DNA of 31,455 bases from Bacteroides sp. (GTDB taxonomy: Bacteria; Bacteroidota; Bacteroidia; Bacteroidales; Bacteroidaceae). The translations under genes and the position numbers were made by a program. The stretch lies in assembly GCA_019416685.1 (NCBI GenBank), contig DXWV01000024.1, positions 1-31,455 of the forward strand, read 5' to 3'. Below, one piece after another: positions 8,837-15,861 of the stretch; the first letter of the stretch is position 1; each line of letters opens with the position of its first letter. The notes beneath the pieces are model-generated. The model was given only the letters and a program-made list of their open reading frames with translations, was not told where the DNA came from and did not search any database.

Positions 8837-8916
8837 TTAGTGGTTAGTGATAAGTGATTAGTGCCATGCAGCATAATAGCGCAGCCCACTAATCACTAAT
8901 CACTAACCACTAATCA
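8834..8916. repeat. 30-bp word-repeat hairpin between sufD and sufS
   Basis: Bases 8834-8863 pair with 8887-8916 at 29 of 30 positions (only position 19 of the arm fails), leaving a 23-base loop. The arms are tandem copies of GTGATTA/GTGGTTA-type words. The left arm begins with the sufD stop codon. More CACTAAT words continue to 8936, right up to the sufS start at 8940. No U-tract follows the stem, so it does not look like a classic terminator. Confidence 0.85.
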
Positions 8917-8939
8917 TTAACCGACTAATCACTAATAAA

Positions 8940-10151
8940 ATGGATATAAAGAAGATACGTGAAGACTTTCCCATTCTAAGCCGTACGGTGTATGGGAAGC
9001 CTTTGATTTATTTCGACAATGGTGCAACGACTCAGAAACCTCGCCTGGTAGTTGATTCGCTGGTAGATGAATACTATTCCGTTAATGCCAATGTGCATCG
9101 GGGAGTACATTATCTTTCTCAGCAGGCTACGGAACTGCATGAAGCTTCCCGTGCCACAGTGCGTGAGTTTATTAATGCTCGTAGCATTAATGAGATTATC
9201 TTCACCCGTGGTACAACAGAGGCTATTAATCTCCTTGTTTCCAGTTTTGGTGAGGAGTTTATGGAAGAAGGCGATGAGGTTATTCTCTCCGTCATGGAGC
9301 ATCACAGTAACATTGTGCCTTGGCAACTTTTAGCTGCCCGTAAAGGTATTGCAATAAAAGTGATACCTATGAATGATAAAGGTGAACTGTTGCTGGACGA
9401 ATACGAGAAGCTTTTCTCAGATCGGACGAAGATAGTGAGTGTAACGCAGGTTTCCAATGTATTGGGAACTGTGAATCCCGTCAAAGAGATGATTGCTATT
9501 GCTCATGCCCACGGGGTACCTGTATTGATAGACGGTGCACAGTCCGTACCTCATATGAAAGTTGATATGCAAGACATGGATGCTGACTTCTTTGCCTTCT
9601 CTGCACATAAAATCTATGGTCCTACCGGTGTGGGTGTTCTTTACGGAAAAGAAGAATGGCTCGACCGCCTGCCGCCTTATCAGGGTGGGGGAGAAATGAT
9701 ACAACACGTTTCTTTTGAGAAAACAACGTTCAATGAACTTCCTTTCAAGTTTGAAGCCGGTACTCCCGATTACATTGGTACTACCGGGTTGGCAAAAGCC
9801 CTTGATTATGTGACAGGTCTTGGTATGGATAATATAGCTGCTCATGAACATGAACTGACTGCTTATGCTATGCAACGTTTGAAAGAGATTCCCGATATTC
9901 GTATTTTCGGTGAGGCAGCGCACAAGAGCAGTGTTATCTCTTTTCTGATAGGAAATATTCACCACTTTGATATGGGTACTTTGCTCGACAGACTGGGTAT
10001 CGCCATTCGTACCGGACATCATTGTGCGCAGCCGTTGATGCAGCGTCTTGGTATTGAAGGTACGGTTCGTGCTTCTTTTGCCGTTTATAATACAAAAGAG
10101 GAGATTGATGCCCTTGTAGCCGGTGTGGAGCGCGTTAGTAAAATGTTCTGA
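8940..10151 (+). CDS. sufS: Cysteine desulfurase SufS
   Basis: SufS is a PLP enzyme that takes sulfur from L-cysteine as a persulfide and supplies it to SufBCD. The PLP lysine is K224 in FAFSAHKIYGPTG, with the cofactor Asp in PVLIDGAQSVPH (D198). The catalytic cysteine is C362 in RTGHHCAQP, the short-loop form typical of group II (SufS/CsdB) desulfurases. Length (403) and start (MDIKKIREDFPILSRTVYGK) match the family. It is the last gene of the suf run. No SufE, SufU or SufT is encoded in this window, so the sulfur-transfer partner must be elsewhere. Confidence 0.97.
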   Translation: MDIKKIREDFPILSRTVYGKPLIYFDNGATTQKPRLVVDSLVDEYYSVNANVHRGVHYLSQQATELHEASRATVREFINARSINEIIFTRGTTEAINLLVSSFGEEFMEEGDEVILSVMEHHSNIVPWQLLAARKGIAIKVIPMNDKGELLLDEYEKLFSDRTKIVSVTQVSNVLGTVNPVKEMIAIAHAHGVPVLIDGAQSVPHMKVDMQDMDADFFAFSAHKIYGPTGVGVLYGKEEWLDRLPPYQGGGEMIQHVSFEKTTFNELPFKFEAGTPDYIGTTGLAKALDYVTGLGMDNIAAHEHELTAYAMQRLKEIPDIRIFGEAAHKSSVISFLIGNIHHFDMGTLLDRLGIAIRTGHHCAQPLMQRLGIEGTVRASFAVYNTKEEIDALVAGVERVSKMF

Positions 10152-10187
10152 TTGAGTAATATGCCGTAAGGCACAATAACATAAACT

Positions 10188-12398
10188 ATGAAACATAAAC
10201 TGCTAAACTATTTCTGTTTACTTTTTCTTTTGGCATTCGTAACCGGATGTGAAGAAGATAATAAGGATGATTTTACTCCGAAACTCTATAAAGTAACGGG
10301 TAAAGTAGAAAAAGGACCTTTTATAAATGGTTCCAAAATTACTGCGCAAGCATTGGATAAAGATTATAATCTGACTGGTGAGGTTTACCAGGGTATTATT
10401 GTTGATGATGACGGTTCTTTTAACCTGGGAGAGATTAAATTGAATTCGTCTTACGTGTTATTGACAGCTGACGGATATTATTTTAATGAAGTAGACGGGG
10501 AATTGTCTACCGGACAGATATCCCTGCAGTCAATAGTCAATTTGGCTGATAATAAACAGGCTAATATCAACATTCTTACCCACCTGAAAACGCAACGTAT
10601 GATGCAGCTTCTTAGGAATAACAAGCCGGATTTCAATGAAGCTGATGCAAAAGTCCAGAAGGAAGTTTTGAAAAGCTTTGGTCTGGAACGTTATGCCGAA
10701 AAGGACGTTTGTAACTTTTCTATTGCTTCCGGTACTGATGAAGCCGGTGCATTAATCGTTGTGTCTTCTACTTTATTGAGAGATCGTACGGATGCTGAAC
10801 TAACGGAATATTTGGCCAAGCTGAGTGCCGAATTCAAAGCGGAAGGTACATTTACGGATAATACCAAAAAACAACTCAGGGAGGATGCCATGATGTTGAA
10901 TGTAAATGACATATCAGATAACATCATCAGCCGCTATAAGAAGTTGAATATGGATGTTACTGTCCCAAACCTGAATTATTTTATTGACTGGGATGGTGAT
11001 GGTATTGCTGGTAATGAACCCGATGCCGGAGGAGATATGACACTGACGCTCGATAAAAAAGAGTTGTCTATTCCTGCGGAGGGAGGAACTTTCCGTATTA
11101 AGATAGATTGTAAAGTGCCGGTAACTTTAGAGAGACCGGCTGGGATACCGGATGAACCTGTCTTTGAGGAGAGTCTGAAGGTTTTTAAATATACTGATAT
11201 TAATTACACAAAAACGATTGAGGGGAATGATCTGATTATCGTTGCCCGGCCTGCTGATGGAGCTTTGATAAAAGGAGAATCTATTACTGTCTACACTACA
11301 AGTGGAAGACTTTCTGCAGAATTGAGGATTACACAAAACGGAGATCCTTCTAAACAGATCGAGTTTGGAGAGGATGGGCAAGCAGTTGTTGCCGGTATAG
11401 CCAATCAAATGATGACTTCCATGCAGGACTTTTCCAATTTGGATGGTTACTATACACAAAGCTTTGATGGTAGAAATACATCATATTATGCTATTTATGA
11501 GCATGCATTGACTACCTATGACAATAAATTACTGAATATTTGGCTGAAGGCATATAATGCTATTTCCAGAATCAGGATGTTAGATTATATACTTGAAAAA
11601 GGTGAAGTCGTTGAAGCCCCGTCCTTTATGGCCTATATTCATCAGTTAGCCGCCGTTCAGTATTTCCAGTTAGCATCCTGGTGGGAGAATGTTCCTTATG
11701 TGATAAATTATGATGATCCGCTTGGAGGCTCTCAACAACTGGGTAGTGAGAATTTGTTTGCGAACTTTATAGATGATTTGAATTATTGTGTGGAGCATAG
11801 TAAGCTGGAACCGGGTGGGTTTGATACTCCTGAGGGTGTTTTGTACCCTGCAAAAGGTGCTTCGTTAGCGTTATTGGCTAAGATGTATCTGCATCAGAAA
11901 TCCTATGCGCAAGCTTATAATTATCTGAAACGGATTATTGACAGTGGTGTATACGCCTTGGAGTCCTCTTCGGAAACGTCGCTGGGATTGAGCTCCCGTG
12001 AAATCGTCTGGGGATTGCGTACTGATTCCCAGCAGCAATCATCTGAATCTGTTTTGAAAGGCAATGCTTATGTACCTTTTGTGACTTATACCGAAGTCCT
12101 GTTATCTGCTGCTGAATGTGCTTATCATTTAGGCAACCGGGCTGAGGCAATGGCTTATTCGAATAAAGTAACACAAGCACGGAACTTACCCTTAATTTCC
12201 GAAGATAACTTTATCGAATCTTTACGCTCGGTCTGGCAAAGTGAACTGAAGGGTTTTGGTAGCTATTTCTCATTCTTACGGCGCAACAATCTGGCTGTTG
12301 AGCAGTTGAAGATAGAAGATTATCAACAGTTATTGCCTATTCCCCTACAAGAGATAGGAGCTAATCAAAATCTCATTCAGAATCCGGGATGGAAATAA
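10188..12398 (+). CDS. Lipoprotein with BACON-like module fused to a compact SusD/RagB-like domain
   Basis: A 736-residue predicted lipoprotein. Its signal peptide ends in FVTGC (Cys21) followed by the acid-rich EEDNKDD, which in Bacteroidetes favours surface display. Residues about 33-245 form a module starting VTGKVEKGPFINGSKITAQAL and ending near NYFIDWDGDGIAGNE, a possible Ca2+-binding DxDxDG loop. About 265-390 resembles a BACON/Ig-like domain (LSIPAEGGTFRIKIDC ... LRITQNGDPSKQI). From about 400 to the end is a helical SusD-like region (NIWLKAYNAISRIRMLDYI, LLAKMYLHQKSYAQAYNYLKRIID) closing with the SusD signature LLPIPLQEIGANQNLIQNPGW. The SusD part is about 335 residues, clearly shorter than a usual SusD, and no SusC transporter is adjacent. 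The ligand is unknown. Confidence 0.75.
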   Translation: MKHKLLNYFCLLFLLAFVTGCEEDNKDDFTPKLYKVTGKVEKGPFINGSKITAQALDKDYNLTGEVYQGIIVDDDGSFNLGEIKLNSSYVLLTADGYYFNEVDGELSTGQISLQSIVNLADNKQANINILTHLKTQRMMQLLRNNKPDFNEADAKVQKEVLKSFGLERYAEKDVCNFSIASGTDEAGALIVVSSTLLRDRTDAELTEYLAKLSAEFKAEGTFTDNTKKQLREDAMMLNVNDISDNIISRYKKLNMDVTVPNLNYFIDWDGDGIAGNEPDAGGDMTLTLDKKELSIPAEGGTFRIKIDCKVPVTLERPAGIPDEPVFEESLKVFKYTDINYTKTIEGNDLIIVARPADGALIKGESITVYTTSGRLSAELRITQNGDPSKQIEFGEDGQAVVAGIANQMMTSMQDFSNLDGYYTQSFDGRNTSYYAIYEHALTTYDNKLLNIWLKAYNAISRIRMLDYILEKGEVVEAPSFMAYIHQLAAVQYFQLASWWENVPYVINYDDPLGGSQQLGSENLFANFIDDLNYCVEHSKLEPGGFDTPEGVLYPAKGASLALLAKMYLHQKSYAQAYNYLKRIIDSGVYALESSSETSLGLSSREIVWGLRTDSQQQSSESVLKGNAYVPFVTYTEVLLSAAECAYHLGNRAEAMAYSNKVTQARNLPLISEDNFIESLRSVWQSELKGFGSYFSFLRRNNLAVEQLKIEDYQQLLPIPLQEIGANQNLIQNPGWK

Positions 12399-12485
12399 TA
12401 GTGAATTAAATTGGACGGCAGTTGCAACTTTTCCGGTTATTTGTGCGTCTAATAATGTAAATAACCAATAAACAAAGAAAAGATT

Positions 12486-12806
12486 ATGTTAGTAACAACG
12501 ACTCCCATTATTGAAGGGAAAAGAATAATTCACTATTATGGAATTGTTTCCGGTGAGACGATCATCGGTGCCAATGTATTTCGTGATTTTCTGGCCGGTA
12601 TTCGTGATTTTGTAGGTGGACGTTCCGGTGCTTATGAAGAAGTGCTCCGTCAAGCTAAAGAAACGGCGATAAAGGAAATGGAAGAACAGGCTGCCCGGCT
12701 CGGGGCTAATGCTGTAATAGGCGTTGACCTGGATTATGAAACCGTTGGAGGTAGTGGTAGCATGTTGATGGTAACTGCTACCGGAACGGCGGTAGTGATA
12801 GAATAA
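12486..12806 (+). CDS. YbjQ/UPF0145 family protein
   Basis: A 106-residue protein with the YbjQ fold signature: TTTPIIEGKRIIHYYGIVSGE, then VFRDFLAGIRDFVGGRSGAYE and ANAVIGVDLDYETVG...MLMVTATGTAVVI. The family forms oligomers and is sometimes labelled heavy-metal-binding, but its biochemical role is not established. No signal peptide or membrane helix is visible, so it is probably cytoplasmic. It follows the SusD-fusion gene by 87 bases on the same strand and is closed by a strong hairpin terminator. Confidence 0.88.
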   Translation: MLVTTTPIIEGKRIIHYYGIVSGETIIGANVFRDFLAGIRDFVGGRSGAYEEVLRQAKETAIKEMEEQAARLGANAVIGVDLDYETVGGSGSMLMVTATGTAVVIE

Positions 12807-12812
12807 TAACAG

Positions 12813-12860
12813 AACTCCTCTGGTTGTTAGTAAAGTTATAACAATTGGAGGAGTTTTTCT
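12813..12860 (+). terminator. Rho-independent terminator after the YbjQ gene
   Basis: AACTCCTC (12813-12820) pairs exactly with GAGGAGTT (12848-12855). The stem extends inward through TTGTTA/TAACAA with a few G-U or mismatched pairs, and TTTTCT follows. It lies seven bases after the stop codon. Confidence 0.8.
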
Positions 12861-12955
12861 ATGGAAGAAAAGATATGCATTGCGCAATATTAACGGAGTT
12901 ACTTATCCTTTGAGAAACATGATTTCCTGTCTATCTGTCCTTTTATAGATATTTT

Positions 12956-14287
12956 CTACTCCTTTGTAAACGGTGTAGTCTGTCCGCGTTGTATAAGGAA
13001 CAACTGTTTTTCCGCCGGATTAAATTCTATCGTTGCGTCAGACGGTGAATATTTGAATACATCTTTGTTGAATGCCACAAGGCAAAAGGCAGGTTGCCCT
13101 GTCATTTGCGCCATCAGGTTATCTTTTTCTGTATATATACGTATCTGCAACTGGTTCATTGACAATTTGTAGATTCCTGTATATTGCTTTAGGCTGTCTG
13201 TATCTGCCGTGTATACACCATATTGTGAAAAATCCGGAAGCCGGGAAGGCAGGTCATAAATGCCATTCATTACTCCGATAAGAACATCATTGAAAGGCAT
13301 GGCCCCTCCATTGATAGACATGGCAACTGCGATACTGTCTTCTTCGTGATACAGTGCGATTGAATGGGTACCGAAAGTATCTCCTCCGTGTCCGTACAGT
13401 GTCTTTTCATAGAATGGTGCTTTTGTCACACCCAATCCGAAGATTTGTTCCTTGACCGGTTTCATTGTAGCTACAGTTTCAGGTTTAAGAAGTTTTCCGG
13501 TGAAGAGAGCTGTTGTGAAATAGTTGAGTTCTTCCGGTGTGGATGCAACATCACCTACTCCGATTACATTAGGAAAATATAAATCGTTGGTTACTTCCCA
13601 GCCGTGACTCGTACTTTGGAAATAGGAGAGTGATATCGTTGTATCTTTGGCTATTCCGGAGACTGTATACTTTAATCCCAGCGGTTTCAGGATCTCTTCC
13701 TGTAGTATCTCAGGATATTTCTTATTATATTTCTTTTCGAGAATCTTTGCAAGCAGATAATAACCACTATTTGAATATTTCGTGTTTGTACCCGGATCAA
13801 AGAGTGTTCCCTGTCTTACTATCTCGTCCATGATTTCCTGTTCGGTTACAGGGACCGTTGTCCAAAAGTACAGACTGTCATTTTTCAGAATATAATTGCC
13901 TAATCCGCTACTATGATTAAGTAATTGAGTCAGACTGATTTTTGGGGCATTGGGGATATTGGGAAAATAAGTATCCAATGTCTCGGTTAGACTGAGCCGG
14001 CCTTGTTCCACAAGTTGTTCAACCAGTGTAGCCGTCATAAGTTTGGTGATGGAGCCTATACGATATTTAAATGCTTCACCGTTTTGTTTCTTATTCAGAT
14101 TATTTTGTCCGAAACGGCGTGTATACACCGTTTTTCCTCCTTTGGAAATGGCCACAGAACCAATTCCTTGATTATACTTCTCGATGTGATTAAGAAAAGA
14201 ATCGATTTTGGCTGTGTTTATTTCTTGTCCCTGTATTGGCAACAGGATTAAACAGAAGAGAATACATGAGATTATTGGTTTCTTCAT
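12956..14287 (-). CDS. Secreted serine hydrolase of the beta-lactamase (class C/AmpC-like) fold
   Basis: A 443-residue protein with a signal peptide (ISCILFCLILLPIQG, cleavage near residue 20). The catalytic motifs of the serine beta-lactamase/penicillin-recognising fold are present: SITK (79-82, nucleophile S79 and K82), YSN (171-173) and HGG (300-302, in place of KTG). This set is typical of the large family of esterases, peptidases and DD-peptidase-like enzymes, so antibiotic hydrolysis cannot be assumed. A C-terminal beta-rich domain of about 90 residues follows (YTGIYKLSMNQLQIRIYTEKD). It begins 15 bases after the DUF1016 gene stops, on the same strand, with no room for a separate promoter of normal size, so the two are likely cotranscribed. 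Confidence 0.85.
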   Translation of the reverse strand: MKKPIISCILFCLILLPIQGQEINTAKIDSFLNHIEKYNQGIGSVAISKGGKTVYTRRFGQNNLNKKQNGEAFKYRIGSITKLMTATLVEQLVEQGRLSLTETLDTYFPNIPNAPKISLTQLLNHSSGLGNYILKNDSLYFWTTVPVTEQEIMDEIVRQGTLFDPGTNTKYSNSGYYLLAKILEKKYNKKYPEILQEEILKPLGLKYTVSGIAKDTTISLSYFQSTSHGWEVTNDLYFPNVIGVGDVASTPEELNYFTTALFTGKLLKPETVATMKPVKEQIFGLGVTKAPFYEKTLYGHGGDTFGTHSIALYHEEDSIAVAMSINGGAMPFNDVLIGVMNGIYDLPSRLPDFSQYGVYTADTDSLKQYTGIYKLSMNQLQIRIYTEKDNLMAQMTGQPAFCLVAFNKDVFKYSPSDATIEFNPAEKQLFLIQRGQTTPFTKE

Positions 14288-14302
14288 ATTGTAGATTGTT
14301 TT

Positions 14303-15361
14303 TTACTGCAAACGGTCATATTCGTTTAATTGTTCTTTCAGCTCTTGCAGGCCGGGGAGCGCTTGTCGGATTTCTTCCGGAAGTTCATTATAAGTATAAG
14401 TACTGACTCCAATAGGTTTGTTGATGTCTCGAAGCGAGAATTCCACTTCATAGTCATCTTTTCCTTTGCAGAGGAGAATACCGATGGTGGGGCGGTCTTG
14501 GGAGTCACGTACCAGTTCGTTAATAGCTGATACGTAAAAATTGAGTTTACCTATGAATTCGGGTTCGAACTCTTTCGCTTTTAATTCGATAATGATATAG
14601 GCCTTAAGTTTTGTATGATAGAATAGCAAATCCAATCTATACTCTTTTTTACCTACTCTCAGCAGGTATTGCCGTCCCATGTAAGCGAATCCTTGTCCCA
14701 TCTCCAATAAAAATTGTGAGATGTGTTGCACAAGACCATTTTCAATGTCGCGCTCCAATGCTTTGTCTGAAAGTTGGAGGAAATCGAAATGATACGGATC
14801 TTTGATAAGTTCGTTGGCGAGTTCACTTTGAGGTTCGGGGAGAGTGGTAGAAAAGTTATTGATAGCTTTGCCTTGAGTATGATAGAGGTCTTTTTCGATG
14901 TGATATTCTAATATGGCACGACTCCATCCGTTTTCGATGGTTTTGTGGATGTAGAAGAGGGCTTCCTGAACAACTTTGGTTCGTTCCATTATGAGTCCGT
15001 GATGCCCCCAGGGTATTTGAAATAAAGAATCGTCTTCTAATTTGGCCACAAGTTGTGGCCGAATTGTATTGTATTGATTATAAAAGAGATAGAACTGCTT
15101 GCAACGTCTTAGATTCCGATAAGAGAACCCACCTATAGTAGGAAACTCCATTTGTAAGTCTTTACTGAGCCGTTCTATGAATCCGCTTCCCCATTGTGCA
15201 TTCTCTTGCTTTTCTACAATCTGTTGCCCGAGGTTCCAATATAGGCGGATGAGCTCGCTGTTAACGGCTACTGCCGCTTTTATCTGGCTGAAACGTATTT
15301 TTGATTTACGCTCAGTGAGCCATTGTCGGTAGTCTTCTTGCAATCCATAAAGCTGTTCCAT
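14303..15361 (-). CDS. DUF1016/YhcG-family protein with PDDEXK nuclease domain
   Basis: A 352-residue protein. Residues 5-165 form the YhcG N-terminal helical domain (VNSELIRLYWNLGQQIVEKQ, GGFSYRNLRRCKQFYLFY, PWGHHGLIMERTKV). Residues about 185-325 are a PDDEXK-type nuclease fold with candidate active residues D244 (RLDLLFYH) and E259/K261 (IIIELKAKEF). The start at 15361 (MEQLYGLQEDYRQWL) is chosen over an upstream in-frame ATG because that extension is poorly conserved-looking and a TACCTTTG box (minus strand, 15388-15395) lies between them. The family is widespread and often found in accessory or restriction-linked regions; its role here is unknown. The downstream hydrolase is 15 bases away. 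Confidence 0.85.
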   Translation of the reverse strand: MEQLYGLQEDYRQWLTERKSKIRFSQIKAAVAVNSELIRLYWNLGQQIVEKQENAQWGSGFIERLSKDLQMEFPTIGGFSYRNLRRCKQFYLFYNQYNTIRPQLVAKLEDDSLFQIPWGHHGLIMERTKVVQEALFYIHKTIENGWSRAILEYHIEKDLYHTQGKAINNFSTTLPEPQSELANELIKDPYHFDFLQLSDKALERDIENGLVQHISQFLLEMGQGFAYMGRQYLLRVGKKEYRLDLLFYHTKLKAYIIIELKAKEFEPEFIGKLNFYVSAINELVRDSQDRPTIGILLCKGKDDYEVEFSLRDINKPIGVSTYTYNELPEEIRQALPGLQELKEQLNEYDRLQ

Positions 15362-15387
15362 TGTGTGTTGAATAGTATGATGAGACA

Positions 15388-15395
15388 CAAAGGTA
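15388..15395 (-). promoter_or_regulatory. Bacteroides-type -7 box for the DUF1016 gene
   Basis: The minus strand reads TACCTTTG, matching TAnnTTTG, 26 bases before the chosen start. A clear -33 TTTG is not visible at the usual 20-base spacing, so this is a moderate prediction. It suggests that the DUF1016-hydrolase pair can be expressed independently of the ATPase/Fur genes. Confidence 0.45.
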
Positions 15396-15438
15396 ACAAA
15401 AGATATATATAAGAGAACGCTAACCGAATCTTTTTTTG

Positions 15439-15861
15439 TTAATGCGAACAATGATCACACAAGCCCTTTATCACGTAATTGATACTTTCTGCAGTGAAAT
15501 GTTGTGGCAGGCTGACTGCCGGGATATGTATATTCCGCAGGCAATATGTCTTGTGGCACTTAGTACAATAGAAATGTACATGCAGATCATCAATGTCACA
15601 GTTGCATTCATTCCCACATACGGCGTACTTTAGTGAGCCTGAACCATCGTCGATACCATGTATGAGATGATGTTTCAGAAAAAGGTTAATAGTGCGTGAG
15701 AGTGTAGATTTGTCCACAGTATCCAGATACGTCTCCAGATCGAGCAGGCTGAAAGCCCGGTTGAACTGCATCATGGCTCGAAGGATAAGCAACCGCATAG
15801 CGGTTGGCTTAATATCCCGTTGTCCTAATTTGTCGAGGTAGATATTCTCTTCCATAATCAT
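15439..15861 (-). CDS. Fur-family metalloregulator
   Basis: A 140-residue Fur/Zur/PerR-family transcription factor. The N-terminal winged-helix region includes DIKPTAMRLLILRAMM and the recognition-helix stretch DKSTLSRTINLFLKHHLIH. The dimerisation half has HVHFYCTKCHKTYCL, with CxxC at 99-102 and a second CxxC at 135-138 forming the structural zinc site. Three extra cysteines (C82, C86, C88 in CGNECNC) are unusual and may form an added sensing site. Its ATG overlaps the stop of the metal ATPase by 4 bases (ATGA), so the two are translationally coupled, and the regulator probably controls this operon. The metal sensed cannot be fixed by sequence; zinc fits the ATPase motifs. Confidence 0.9.
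   Translation of the reverse strand: MIMEENIYLDKLGQRDIKPTAMRLLILRAMMQFNRAFSLLDLETYLDTVDKSTLSRTINLFLKHHLIHGIDDGSGSLKYAVCGNECNCDIDDLHVHFYCTKCHKTYCLRNIHIPAVSLPQHFTAESINYVIKGLCDHCSH

Noticed and set aside
10162..10173. TGCC-GTAA-GGCA mini-hairpin after sufS
   Set aside because: A four-base stem with no T-run is too weak to call a terminator, and its similarity to the sufC/sufD loop core is only a few bases.
12956..14287. Reading the serine hydrolase as a true class C beta-lactamase
   Set aside because: SxxK and YxN occur throughout the wider hydrolase family, the third motif is HGG rather than KTG, and there is an extra C-terminal domain; substrate is open.
15362..15451. In-frame extension of the DUF1016 protein starting at 15451
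   Set aside because: It overlaps the end of the Fur-family gene and contains the predicted -7 box; the shorter start fits the family.
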